A stretch of 64,000 bases of DNA from assembly GCF_014192225.1 (NCBI RefSeq), contig NZ_JACHXS010000003.1, positions 186,001 through 250,000 of the forward strand, given 5' to 3'. Below the pieces are notes generated by a model that had not been told where the DNA came from, ran no database searches, and saw nothing but the letters and a program-made list of their open reading frames with translations. Shown here in pieces: positions 9,082 to 17,370 of the stretch; the stretch's first letter is position 1; each line of letters opens with the position of its first letter. The stretch is from Pseudoduganella umbonata. Lineage in GTDB: Bacteria; Pseudomonadota; Gammaproteobacteria; Burkholderiales; Burkholderiaceae_D. Position numbers and translations under genes: made by a program.

Positions 9082-10044
9082 ATGACTGGACTTGAAAACA
9101 TAGCCACACCCGGTATGTGGGCCGGATTCGTGGCCTTCGTGCTGGTGATGCTGGCACTGGACCTGTTTGTGTTTGGCGGCAACAAGGCACACAAGGTCAG
9201 CGTCAAGGAAGCCGCGGCCTGGTCCGGCGTCTGGGTGACGATGGCGCTGCTGTTCAACGCCGGCCTGTGGTGGCACCTGAAGGGTACCGTGGGCGAAGTG
9301 GTGGCCGACCAGAAGGCGCTGGAATTCCTGTCCGGCTACCTGATCGAGAAGGCGCTGTCGGTCGACAACGTGTTCGTGTTCCTGCTGATCTTCGGCGCGT
9401 TCCAGGTGCCGCCGCAATACCAGCGCCGCGTGCTGATCTACGGCGTACTGGGTGCGATCGTGATGCGCGCCATCATGATCCTGGCCGGTGCCTGGGTGGT
9501 GAAGGAATTCTCGTGGGTGCTGTACCTGTTCGGCGCGTTCCTGCTGTTCACCGGTATCAAGATGCTGATGGCCTCCGAGCAAGAGCCCGACGTGACGCAG
9601 AACCCGATCCTGAAGTTCGCCAAGCGCCACCTGCGCGTGGCCGACGACGAGCATGGCGAGAAGTTCATGGTGCGCCGTAACGGCCTGCTGTACGTGACGC
9701 CGCTGTTCCTGGTGCTGATTCTGATCGAGGTGACCGACCTGGTGTTCGCGGTGGACTCGATCCCGGCGATCTTCGCGATCACGACCGACCCGTTCATCGT
9801 GTTCACGTCGAACCTGTTCGCGATCCTGGGCCTGCGCGCACTGTACTTCCTGCTGGCCGACGTGGCGGACCGCTTCCACCTGCTCAAGTATGGCCTGGCG
9901 CTGGTGCTGGCGTTCATCGGTACCAAGATGCTGATCATGCCGTGGTACCACATGCCGGTCGAGGCTTCGCTGGTGACGGTGGCCTTCCTGATCGGTGCCA
10001 GCGTGGTGGCGAGCCTGCTGCTGCCGCCGAAGAAGAGCGACTGA
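9082..10044 (+). CDS. TerC family integral membrane protein (Alx-like)
   Basis: A 320-residue inner-membrane protein with about nine hydrophobic segments. It carries the two diagnostic acidic membrane motifs of the TerC/Alx family: EKALSVDNVFVFLLIF and EVTDLVFAVDSIPAIFAI, which are thought to bind metal. The family is linked to tellurite resistance, manganese export during secretion and alkaline-induced expression (Alx). The frame is open much farther upstream, but the ATG at 9082 has an AAGGAG ribosome site at 9067-9072 and begins the conserved protein. It is divergent from an NhaR-like regulator and followed by a TerB-like gene, so a role in metal or pH homeostasis is the best inference. 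Confidence 0.9.
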   Translation: MTGLENIATPGMWAGFVAFVLVMLALDLFVFGGNKAHKVSVKEAAAWSGVWVTMALLFNAGLWWHLKGTVGEVVADQKALEFLSGYLIEKALSVDNVFVFLLIFGAFQVPPQYQRRVLIYGVLGAIVMRAIMILAGAWVVKEFSWVLYLFGAFLLFTGIKMLMASEQEPDVTQNPILKFAKRHLRVADDEHGEKFMVRRNGLLYVTPLFLVLILIEVTDLVFAVDSIPAIFAITTDPFIVFTSNLFAILGLRALYFLLADVADRFHLLKYGLALVLAFIGTKMLIMPWYHMPVEASLVTVAFLIGASVVASLLLPPKKSD

Positions 10045-10104
10045 GCCCGACAATGACTGACGGCGCGGCCCGATACGGGCTGCGCCACCGAACAAGGAAC
10101 AAGA

Positions 10105-10512
10105 ATGCGAACGTACGAAACCAATAGTCCGCGGGCCCGCGCCCGCCTCCTGGCCCTGTCGATGGTGGTCGACGGCCACCTCGATCCGGCCGAGCTGCAA
10201 ATCCTGGAAGACGCGCCCGTGTTGCAAGAGCTGGACATCGACTGGACCCTGTTCAGCGAAGTGCTCGACGAACTGTGCCGCGACATGCTGGGCGGCACGG
10301 TGCGCAACGGCGCCGTCGAGATCGGACCCGACCTGCTGGACAGCCTGCTGGCCGACATCACCGACCCGGCCCTGCAGCGCAAGCTGCTGGTGGCGATGCT
10401 GAACATCGTCGAAGCGGACGAGCGCCTGGCGCACGGCGAGCGCCTGCTGGTCGCCCGCGCCGGCCAGCGCTGGGTGCCGGACAGCGCCGAAAGCGAGGCG
10501 GTGCCGGCGTAA
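10105..10512 (+). CDS. TerB-like helical protein
   Basis: A 135-residue soluble, acidic, helical protein. Its layout (LLALSMVVDGHLDPAELQILED early, MLNIVEADERLAHGERLLV late) has the paired acidic helices of TerB-like (DUF533/TerB) metal-binding domains, in which two D/E-rich repeats coordinate a divalent ion. It starts 60 bp after the TerC-family stop, has an AAGGAAC ribosome site and is probably co-transcribed with that gene. The TerB assignment is at fold level and moderately secure; no enzymatic role is implied. Confidence 0.65.
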   Translation: MRTYETNSPRARARLLALSMVVDGHLDPAELQILEDAPVLQELDIDWTLFSEVLDELCRDMLGGTVRNGAVEIGPDLLDSLLADITDPALQRKLLVAMLNIVEADERLAHGERLLVARAGQRWVPDSAESEAVPA

Positions 10513-10562
10513 CGGCGCCGGTGAACCGGTGTTGTCACCGGTGAAGGCACGGCAGCCGGACA

Positions 10563-10598
10563 GCGCCGGCAGCGTCTTCCATTAGGCGCTGCCGGCGC
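10563..10598 (+). terminator. Hairpin terminator after the TerC/TerB-like unit
   Basis: A perfect 12-bp stem (GCGCCGGCAGCG with its complement) and a 12-base loop lie 51 bp after the TerB-like stop. Only a weak T-rich stretch (CTTCGTTTACC) follows, as is usual in high-GC genomes. It separates this unit from the potassium-uptake operon. Confidence 0.6.
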
Positions 10599-10678
10599 CT
10601 TCGTTTACCATACCGGTCTTTGCCACCACGCCTGCCCTCCCTGCCGCTGAGCGCCACCGGAGGGCCGGCCAACACATC

Positions 10679-12010
10679 TTGAAACAGACCGTCCTCCATC
10701 CCGCCCGCACCGTCATCCTGGGCTTTGCCCTGGCGATCGCGGTCGGCACGCTGCTGCTGATGCTGCCCGTCGCGCGCACCGCCGGCGAACCTGCGCCGCC
10801 GATGGTCGCGTTCTTCACGGCGGTATCGGCCATCTGCGTGACGGGCCTGGTGGTGGTCGACACGGGGACCTACTGGTCGACCTTCGGCCAGTCGGCCATC
10901 ATGGTGATGTTCCAGCTGGGCGGTTTCGGCATGATGACGGCGGCCACCCTGCTGGGCCTGATGGTGAACCGCTCGCCACGGCTGCGCACGCGGCTGGTGA
11001 CGCAGACCGAAACGCGTTCGCTGTGGGTCGGCGACATCTCCAGCGTGGCCAAACTGGTGCTGGGCGTGACGGCGCTGTCGCAGCTCGTCATCGCCACCGT
11101 CCTCACGCTGCGCCTGCGCTTCGGCCACGACATGGCCTGGGGCGACGCCGCCTGGAGCGGTTTTTTCCATGCCGTGTCGGCCTTCAACAACGCCGGCTTC
11201 TCGATCCATACCGATGGCTTCATCCGCTACGCCGGCGATGCGCTGGTCCTGCTGCCGGTGATGATCGCCGCCGTGGTCGGCGGCATCGGCTTCCCGATCC
11301 TGAACGACCTGCGCGACCGCTGCCGCGATCCGCGGCACTGGTCGCTGCATACCAAGCTGACGCTGACCGGCACGCTGGCGCTGGTCACCACCGGCTTTAT
11401 CGCCATCCTGGTGTTCGAATGGGACAATGCCCAGACCTTCGGCCCGATGTCGGTCGCCGACAAGCTGCTGAACAGCCTGTTCATGTCGGCGTCGGCGCGC
11501 ACCGTCGGCTTCAACACGGTGGACATCGCCGCGCTGACCAGGGAGACGTGGGCCCTGCACTACCTGCTGATGTTCATCGGCGGCGGCAGCGCCGGCACCG
11601 CCGGCGGCGTGAAGGTGGGCACCGTGATGATCCTCGTGCTGCTGGTGATCGCCGAAGCCAAGGGCCACACGGATACCGAAGCGTTCGGGCGCCGCGTCGG
11701 CGCGTCGGCGCAGCGGCAGGCCATCACGGTGATGGTGGTGGGCAGTGTCATCGTGGCCGCCGGCACCATGGTGCTGCTGCGCATATCGCACTTTCCCACC
11801 GACCAGGTCATCTTCGAGGTGATCGCCGCTTTCGGCAGCGCCGGCCTGTCCACCGGCATCACGGCCGACCTGCCGCCGGCCGGCCAGTTCGTGCTGGCCC
11901 TGCTGATGTTCTTCGGCCGGGTCGGTACCATCACGCTTGCGACGTCGCTGGTCATCGGCGAACGGCGCATGCCTTATCGTTATCCTGAGGAGCATCCAAT
12001 TGTGGGGTAG
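10679..12010 (+). CDS. TrkH/KtrB-type potassium transporter subunit
   Basis: A 443-residue integral membrane protein of the Trk/Ktr superfamily, the ion-conducting subunit for K+ (possibly Na+-coupled) uptake. The four pore loops each contain the single selectivity-filter Gly: SAICVTGLVV, SAFNNAGFSI, SARTVGFNTV and AAFGSAGLSTG. This length and the absence of an extended N-terminus fit KtrB more than TrkH. The start is TTG at 10679; the GGAGGG upstream is about 14 bases away, farther than usual, so the start is not certain. Its stop lies inside the KtrA-type gene, so the two are translationally coupled. Confidence 0.88.
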   Translation: MKQTVLHPARTVILGFALAIAVGTLLLMLPVARTAGEPAPPMVAFFTAVSAICVTGLVVVDTGTYWSTFGQSAIMVMFQLGGFGMMTAATLLGLMVNRSPRLRTRLVTQTETRSLWVGDISSVAKLVLGVTALSQLVIATVLTLRLRFGHDMAWGDAAWSGFFHAVSAFNNAGFSIHTDGFIRYAGDALVLLPVMIAAVVGGIGFPILNDLRDRCRDPRHWSLHTKLTLTGTLALVTTGFIAILVFEWDNAQTFGPMSVADKLLNSLFMSASARTVGFNTVDIAALTRETWALHYLLMFIGGGSAGTAGGVKVGTVMILVLLVIAEAKGHTDTEAFGRRVGASAQRQAITVMVVGSVIVAAGTMVLLRISHFPTDQVIFEVIAAFGSAGLSTGITADLPPAGQFVLALLMFFGRVGTITLATSLVIGERRMPYRYPEEHPIVG

Positions 12011-12707
12011 GATTTTTACGGAACAGTTCGCGTTTTCCGCCAGCGACAGCGTCGTCGTCATCGGCCTGGGCCGCTTTGGCGGCGCCGTCGCGCAATCGCT
12101 GATGCATCTCGGTCACGACGTGATGGGCATCGACAGGAAGGAAGAGCTGGTGCAGGTATGGGGCGACCGCCTGACCCATGCCGTGCAGGCCGATTCGACC
12201 AACGAAAACCTGATGCTGCAGCTGGGCGTGGCCGATTTCTCGCATGCGATCGTGGCGATCGGCACCGACCTGGCCGCCAGCCTGATGACGCTGATGGTGC
12301 TGACGGAACTGGGCATCAAGGACATCTGGGTCAAGGCGCTGACGCCCGAACACGGCCAGATCGCCACGCGCGTCGGGGCGCACCACGTGGTGTACCCGGA
12401 AGCGGACATGGGCGAACGCGTGGCCCACCTGATCACCGGCCGCATGATGGACTTCATCGAGTTCGAGGACGGCTTTGCGATCGCCAAGATCCACGCGCCG
12501 GCCGACACGCACAACATGACGCTGGCCGAGTCGCATGTGCGCACCCGGCATGGCGTGACCGTGGTCGGCGTCAAGCGCCTGAACCAGGACTTCCGCCATG
12601 CCCAGCCGGAAACGCGCATCCTGCCGGGCGACCTGCTGATCGTCTCCGGGCCGACCAGCAGGATCGAACTGTTTGCCGGCGGCGACAAGGTAAAAGGGAA
12701 GAAATAG
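12000..12707 (+). CDS. TrkA/KtrA-type potassium uptake regulator (RCK)
   Basis: A 235-residue cytosolic RCK protein that gates the KtrB-type channel. It has a Rossmann nucleotide-binding motif GLGRFGGAVAQ followed by the DRKEE strand, and a C-terminal TrkA_C domain (GVTVVGVKR to LPGDLLIVSG). The start is inferred as TTG at 12000: GAGGAG lies at 11986-11991 in correct spacing, and the start overlaps the stop of the KtrB-type gene by 11 bases. The ATG at 11937 would lie deeper in that gene without a ribosome site. The stop is three bases from the stop of the convergent FMN-reductase gene. Confidence 0.87.
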   Translation: MWGRIFTEQFAFSASDSVVVIGLGRFGGAVAQSLMHLGHDVMGIDRKEELVQVWGDRLTHAVQADSTNENLMLQLGVADFSHAIVAIGTDLAASLMTLMVLTELGIKDIWVKALTPEHGQIATRVGAHHVVYPEADMGERVAHLITGRMMDFIEFEDGFAIAKIHAPADTHNMTLAESHVRTRHGVTVVGVKRLNQDFRHAQPETRILPGDLLIVSGPTSRIELFAGGDKVKGKK

Positions 12708-12710
12708 CCG

Positions 12711-13301
12711 TCAGGCGGCATGCAGCTGGCGCTCGCGGACAGTGGCAGCGAACTGCGCCACCAATGCTTCAAGGCGGGCCTGGTCGGCGGCATGGGCGAG
12801 ATTGCCCTGTTCGTCGAATGCCTCGTGCGCGGCCGGCAGCAGGTAGTCCTGCGCATGGCTGTGCGCCTTGAAGTTGTCGAACAGGTGCCGCAGCTGCTGC
12901 AGGCCGCGCGCGCCGCCGTTCGAGCCGCGCGCGGCCGACAGCAGCAGCACGTGCTTGCCGCGCAACGCGGCATGGCGTTCCTCGCCTTCGCGCGGGCGCG
13001 ACAGCCAGTCCAGCGTGTTCTTGATCAGCGGCGGGAAAAAGCCGTTGTACTCGGGCGATGCAATCAGCAGCGCATCGTGCCGGCGGAACAGCGCGAGCAG
13101 GTCCAGCACCGCCTGGCCCGGCCCGTGCTCGGCTTCGGTATCGCCGTCGTAGAGCGGAATCGGATAATCCTTCAGGTCGATCCAGGTCACGTGCGCGCCC
13201 GCCCCTTCGGCGGCCACGGCGGCGACCCTGGACAGTTTTTTGGTGAGCGAGTCGCGCCGCGTGCTGCCGGCGAAGGCGAGGATGGTGATCGGTTTGGTCA
13301 T
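12711..13301 (-). CDS. NAD(P)H-dependent FMN reductase family protein
   Basis: A 196-residue flavodoxin-like flavoprotein with the FMN phosphate loop GSTRRDSLTKKL and the SPEYNGFFPPLIKNTLDWLSR motif that defines this family (SsuE/ChrR/YieF relatives). Such enzymes reduce free FMN, quinones or chromate. It lies downstream of the TonB receptor on the same strand, separated from it by a 200-bp repeat array. Because the divergent operon holds a flavin-dependent monooxygenase that needs FMNH2, a supplying role comparable to DszD or SsuE is plausible but not shown by sequence. Confidence 0.85.
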   Translation of the reverse strand: MTKPITILAFAGSTRRDSLTKKLSRVAAVAAEGAGAHVTWIDLKDYPIPLYDGDTEAEHGPGQAVLDLLALFRRHDALLIASPEYNGFFPPLIKNTLDWLSRPREGEERHAALRGKHVLLLSAARGSNGGARGLQQLRHLFDNFKAHSHAQDYLLPAAHEAFDEQGNLAHAADQARLEALVAQFAATVRERQLHAA

Positions 13302-13326
13302 GAGGTTTCCTTGGTTCTGGTTTTTT

Positions 13327-13528
13327 GGTGTCGGACACCGGCCTTATGGTGTCGGACACCGGTTTGGTTTTGGTGTCGGACACCGGCTTCCTGGTGTCGG
13401 ACACCGGCCTTATGGTGTCGGACACCGGTTTGGTTTTGGTGTCGGACACCGGCTTCCTGGTGTCGGACACCGGTTCTTGGTCGACGCTGCCGAAAACCGG
13501 TGTCCGACACCCGAGGGTGTCCGACACC
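13327..13528. repeat. Array of nine 13-bp near-palindromes in a 66-bp higher-order repeat
   Basis: GGTGTCGGACACC occurs at 13327, 13348, 13372, 13393, 13414, 13438 and 13459. Its reverse complement, GGTGTCCGACACC, occurs at 13499 and 13516. The first six copies form two exact turns of a 66-bp unit with three different spacers (GGCCTTAT, GGTTTGGTTTT, GGCTTCCT). Because 66 is divisible by three the array stays open in several frames and gives false coding signals rich in VSDTG. It fills the gap between the TonB receptor and the FMN reductase. Confidence 0.95.
13459..13511 (-). terminator. 17-bp inverted repeat formed by opposed array units, likely terminator
   Basis: GGTGTCGGACACCGGTT (13459-13475) is the exact reverse complement of 13495-13511, with a 19-base loop. 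It starts 33 bases past the stop of the TonB receptor on the minus strand and would fold into a very stable RNA hairpin. No T-tract follows. It could end or attenuate transcription before the FMN-reductase gene. Confidence 0.5.
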
Positions 13529-13543
13529 AAGCACTCGGCAGGG

Positions 13544-15940
13544 TCAGAAACTGAACGTGGCCTGCACGCCGAACTGCCGCGGCGGGGCGAAGCTGGTGGG
13601 ATAGACGCCGCGCGTATTGACGATCTGCGACAGCACCTTGTTGCGCTGGTCCGTCACGTTCGATACGAAGGCCGTCAGCTGCAGCTGTTCATTGGCGCTG
13701 CGGTAGCTGATCCGTGCATTGCCGTTCCAGTAGCCGGGGGTTTCCTGGATCGGGTCGTTCTGTACCGTGGCGTTGTGGAAGATGTGGCTGCGGTACGACC
13801 AGTCGCTGCCGAACAGCACGTCCGCGCCGGAAGCGAGCGGCAGGCGATATTCCGCATCCAGCCGGAACGAGCGGCGCGGCGTGCGATAGAACTCGTTGCC
13901 GCTGGCATCGAGCTGCACGTTGCCGACCGAGTAGGCGAACTCGGTGTACTTCGAGCGCAGCAGGCCGATGCTGGCGGCGACGCGAAGCTCGCGCGTCAGC
14001 AGCGCGTCCACGTCCAGCTCGATGCCCTTGATATTGCCGTTGGAACTGCCGTTGGTGCTCGTGATCGTGGTGCCCGGCACCACCTGCTGGATGTTCAGCG
14101 CCAGGTTCTTGATGTCGTAGTAGAACGCCGCCAGGTTGGCCGTCACGCGCCCGCGCAGCCACTCCGACTTCGCGCCGACCTCGTAGTCGGTGATCGTCTC
14201 GGGGTCGGTCAGGCGGATCGCGTTGTTGACGATGGCCTGGTTGAAGCCGCCCGAACGGAATCCCGTCGCGACGCGCGCGTACAGCAGGAGGTCCTTGTCG
14301 ACGCGGTACTCGGGCGTCAGGTCCCATGTCGTCTTGTTCCACCGGGCGCTGCGCTCCAGCGCTGTCACCGGCACCACCGCGCCGCCGCTCACCGCGCCAG
14401 GCAGCCACCAGGCATTCGCATCGTTGAACACGACGCGGTCGCCGGCCGCATTGTCGTTCGCCGTCAGCGTGGTTTCCTCGATGCTCTTGCGCTCGCGCGT
14501 GTGGCGCAGGCCGAGCGTGACCGCCGCCTGCGGCGTGAACGCATAGCGCGCATTGCCGAACAGCGCCGTGCTGATCGATTTCTGGTCCCACGAACTCTGC
14601 GTGTACTGCTCGGTGTTGTTGAAGCGCGCGCCCTGGCTGTCCACCCGCGCATCCTGGTTATAGTAATAGGCGCCCAGGATCCAGCTCAGCGGCTGGTCCT
14701 TCGATGAACTCAGGCGCAACTCCTGCGTGCGCTGGCGCGACGAGTCGCTGCCGCGCGCACTGGAACGGTCCAGCGTGGTACCGGCCGGCACGCCGACGCC
14801 CGACCAGGTGTCGCCGCTGGAGTTGTCGAACGCGGTGATCGACGTCAGCGTATGGCCGCCGAATTGCCACGTCACCCTGGCCGATGCGCCGTTGGTATCC
14901 TGCTTGTTGTAGCCGTCGCCGGCCCAGTAGTCGCTGGTCGGCTCCGGACTGGTGCCGTACGACGGCAGGTACGAACCGCCGCCCTGCGTGATCGCGCCGC
15001 CGGGGTTGGGCGTCGTCACGCCGTTCACGCTGGTCGCGCCCACCAGCGCGGAACCGGGATTGCCGCCGTCGCGCTGGCGCAGCCGCAGGATCAGCAGCGC
15101 CTCCAGGTCGCGCGTGGGCTTTGCCAGCACCTGGAAGCGCGCCGCGAAGTCGCGCAGCTTCGGGCCGTCCTCGCCGGTCACGATGTTCCGTGCCCAGCCG
15201 TCGTTCCTCTCATAGTAGAGCGAGGCGCGCGCCGCCAGCACCTCCTCCTGCACGGCGCCGCCGAACGCCGCTTCGACGGTGCGCGAGCCGTAGTTGCCGA
15301 AGCCGATCCGCGCATAGCCGTCCGTGTCGAAGGTGGGCCGGGCGGAGATGAAATTGATCGCCCCGCCCGTATTGTTCTTGCCCCACAGCGTGCCCTGCGG
15401 ACCGCGCAGCACTTCGACCCGCTCCAGGTCGAAGATCGGGAAATTCTGGTTGCCCTGCAGGCCGACCACGACATCGTCGACATAGATGCCCAGCGGGCCT
15501 TCGTTGTTGGCGTTCGGGTCGTTGGTGCCGATGCCGCGCAGGAACCAGCGCGGCTTCGACGCCTTGCCGCCGGACGACTGCGCCGACAGGTTGGGCACCA
15601 GGCGCTCGATATCGGCGGAGCTGCCGATGTTCCTGTCGCGGATCGCGTCGCCGCCGATGGCGGTGATCGGCAGCGGCACGTCCGTGACTTTTTCCTCGCG
15701 CTTCTGCGCCGTCACCGTCACGACACTGATCACCAGGTTGGCTGCGTCGGACGGCGCCGCGGCGGCGGCTATTACCGCAGTGTCGGCGGCGGCGGGGTCG
15801 GCTGAAGGGTCGGCAGCCATGGCCGTGGCGGCGCAGGCCTGCGCGACTGCCAGCGCCAGCAGCGTGCGGCGCGCAGGAAGGGACCGGGCGAATCTCGGCG
15901 ATGGCCGGAACGGAACGGAGACAGGGAACGGCGTGGGCAT
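13544..15940 (-). CDS. TonB-dependent outer-membrane receptor
   Basis: A 798-residue receptor. A long signal peptide (about 1-43, ending ATAMAAD) precedes a plug domain (about 70-185: VTAQKREEKVTDVPL, ADIERLVPNL, FLRGIGTND, GIYVDDVV, VEVLRGPQGTLWGKNNTGGAINF), and a 22-strand-type barrel ends in Phe (VQATFSF). The start at 15940 is chosen because GAGGAAA lies eight bases before it and the signal peptide begins there; the frame is open about 480 bp farther up. The receptor belongs to the broad FecA/FhuE-like class of TonB proteins without a clear siderophore signature. It is divergent from the DszB-like operon, so the same organosulfur substrate is the favoured cargo. Confidence 0.92.
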   Translation of the reverse strand: MPTPFPVSVPFRPSPRFARSLPARRTLLALAVAQACAATAMAADPSADPAAADTAVIAAAAAPSDAANLVISVVTVTAQKREEKVTDVPLPITAIGGDAIRDRNIGSSADIERLVPNLSAQSSGGKASKPRWFLRGIGTNDPNANNEGPLGIYVDDVVVGLQGNQNFPIFDLERVEVLRGPQGTLWGKNNTGGAINFISARPTFDTDGYARIGFGNYGSRTVEAAFGGAVQEEVLAARASLYYERNDGWARNIVTGEDGPKLRDFAARFQVLAKPTRDLEALLILRLRQRDGGNPGSALVGATSVNGVTTPNPGGAITQGGGSYLPSYGTSPEPTSDYWAGDGYNKQDTNGASARVTWQFGGHTLTSITAFDNSSGDTWSGVGVPAGTTLDRSSARGSDSSRQRTQELRLSSSKDQPLSWILGAYYYNQDARVDSQGARFNNTEQYTQSSWDQKSISTALFGNARYAFTPQAAVTLGLRHTRERKSIEETTLTANDNAAGDRVVFNDANAWWLPGAVSGGAVVPVTALERSARWNKTTWDLTPEYRVDKDLLLYARVATGFRSGGFNQAIVNNAIRLTDPETITDYEVGAKSEWLRGRVTANLAAFYYDIKNLALNIQQVVPGTTITSTNGSSNGNIKGIELDVDALLTRELRVAASIGLLRSKYTEFAYSVGNVQLDASGNEFYRTPRRSFRLDAEYRLPLASGADVLFGSDWSYRSHIFHNATVQNDPIQETPGYWNGNARISYRSANEQLQLTAFVSNVTDQRNKVLSQIVNTRGVYPTSFAPPRQFGVQATFSF

Positions 15941-16175
15941 GCTTGGTTTTCCTCGATGGACTGGTAAGTGACTGTCCATCAACTGTTCGCAGGATTCGTG
16001 CCACGCGAAAAACAGTGCCGCGCTGCGGCGGCTTGAACAGAACGCCGCGGCGCGCTGTGCAAAATCCAGCAGCGCCGCGGCGCCGTGTGTTTGCTGGCGC
16101 GCACACGATGCTGTGAAATCGCTAGGAAAAAGGGCTGCCGGGCTGTCCGCGCCCTGTCGCCGCCTTGCCAGGTGC

Positions 16176-16190
16176 TGGCCCGGAACTTGC
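16176..16190 (+). promoter_or_regulatory. Candidate sigma-54 (-24/-12) promoter of the desulfinase operon
   Basis: TGGCCC-N5-TTGC, followed by GG, keeps the invariant GG and GC dinucleotides at the required distance. Only one base differs from the TGGCAC core. Transcription would start near 16202, 25 bases before the ATG at 16227. Sulfur-starvation operons in Pseudomonas can be driven by sigma-54 with the activator SfnR, so this is consistent with the neighbouring genes, but no SfnR gene is in the window. Confidence 0.5.
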
Positions 16191-16226
16191 GGAATGGGTG
16201 AACAGGACCAACCCACAAGGACTGAC

Positions 16227-17342
16227 ATGACCCAAACGAACACCACAAGTAATATCGCGGGCACAGACACTGGCAAGACCGTCGAACTCTGGTACACCCG
16301 CTGCGGGGCCGCCACGGCGTCGGCGCTGGCGATCCGCAAGGGCTTCCTGCAGGCCGAGTTCGCGCAGGGCGGCACCACGCTGCGCTCGCTGCGCGACTCC
16401 GACAGCCAGGCACTGCGCAACGCCCATTACCACCACGGCCAGACGGGCCTGTTCCGCGAGGGCGGCAACATCCCGCCGATCTGGGCCAAGGCGGGCGGTG
16501 CCGACACCGTGGTGGTGGCCATCACCTGGCTCGACGAGTACCAGGGCATCCTGGTGCGGGCCGACAGCGCGATCCGCTCGCCCGCCGACCTGGCCGGCGC
16601 GCGCCTTGCCATTCCGCGCCACAAGCACGCGCTGATCGATTTCCAGCGCGGCGCGGCCCAGCACGGCTTCGTCACCGCCCTGGCCCAGGCCGGCCTGGCG
16701 CCGGAAGATACGCAGTTCATCGACATCGACGTCGCCGAGCGCGCCGAGCCGGGTACGGCCAATCCGGGCGGCGGCCAGCGCGAAGCCGTCCTTGCCGCGC
16801 TGGAGAACGGCGCCGTCGACGCGATCTTCCTGCGTGCCGCACAGGGCTGGCGCACGGCCCAGTCGCCGAACCTGCGCCAGATCGCCAACAACAACGCGCT
16901 GGCCGATCCGCTGGCTCGCGTCAACAACGGCACGCCGCGCCCGGTGACTGTGGACCGCGCCTTCCTGGAACGCCACCCCGACGTCGTCGCCCGCTACCTG
17001 GCCGTGCTGCTGCGCACCGCCAGCTGGGCCGAGCGCAACCCCGGCGACGTCGCCGCGCTGATCGGCGCCGACAACGGGGCCGACGCGGCCGAGGTGCTGG
17101 CCTCGCACGGCGACGGCTTCCACCGCGCGTTCACGCCGCAACTGTCGGAAGGCCATATTGCCGGCCTCGAGGCGCAGAAGAACTTCCTGCGCGACTGGGG
17201 CTACCTGCGCGCCGATTTCGACGTGCGCGCATGGATCGACCCCGCCCCGCTCGAAGAGGCCCGCCGCCTGGTCGAACAGCAGCCGGCGTTCACCGAAGGC
17301 CGCGCCGACACCGCGTCCGCCGCCACCCCGCTTGCCGCCTGA
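16227..17342 (+). CDS. DszB-like sulfinate desulfinase / binding-protein fold
   Basis: A 371-residue protein with the two-lobed NMT1/SsuA-like binding fold and no signal peptide. DszB, the 365-residue 2'-hydroxybiphenyl-2-sulfinate desulfinase of dibenzothiophene-desulfurising bacteria, has the same fold and uses Cys27, His60 and Arg70. Here Cys26 is in YTRCGAATASAL, and His67 and Arg77 are ten residues apart, with Arg77 in FREGGNIPP (DszB: RFGGEIPP). The C-terminal segment HGDGFHRAFTPQLS also parallels DszB. A cytosolic C-S cleaving enzyme is therefore more likely than a periplasmic ABC binding protein, the name such genes often get. AAGG precedes the start. It is the first gene of the operon. 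Confidence 0.75.
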   Translation: MTQTNTTSNIAGTDTGKTVELWYTRCGAATASALAIRKGFLQAEFAQGGTTLRSLRDSDSQALRNAHYHHGQTGLFREGGNIPPIWAKAGGADTVVVAITWLDEYQGILVRADSAIRSPADLAGARLAIPRHKHALIDFQRGAAQHGFVTALAQAGLAPEDTQFIDIDVAERAEPGTANPGGGQREAVLAALENGAVDAIFLRAAQGWRTAQSPNLRQIANNNALADPLARVNNGTPRPVTVDRAFLERHPDVVARYLAVLLRTASWAERNPGDVAALIGADNGADAAEVLASHGDGFHRAFTPQLSEGHIAGLEAQKNFLRDWGYLRADFDVRAWIDPAPLEEARRLVEQQPAFTEGRADTASAATPLAA

Positions 17343-17370
17343 AGCCCATCCACAACAAAGGAGTTCCACC

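Noticed and set aside
13327..13528. CRISPR array
   Set aside because: The repeat is 13 bp, near-palindromic, the spacers are 8-11 bp and recur; no cas genes.
13240..13554. Apparent coding frames of VSDTG or GVRHQ repeats
   Set aside because: They arise from the 66-bp repeat array, whose length is a multiple of three.
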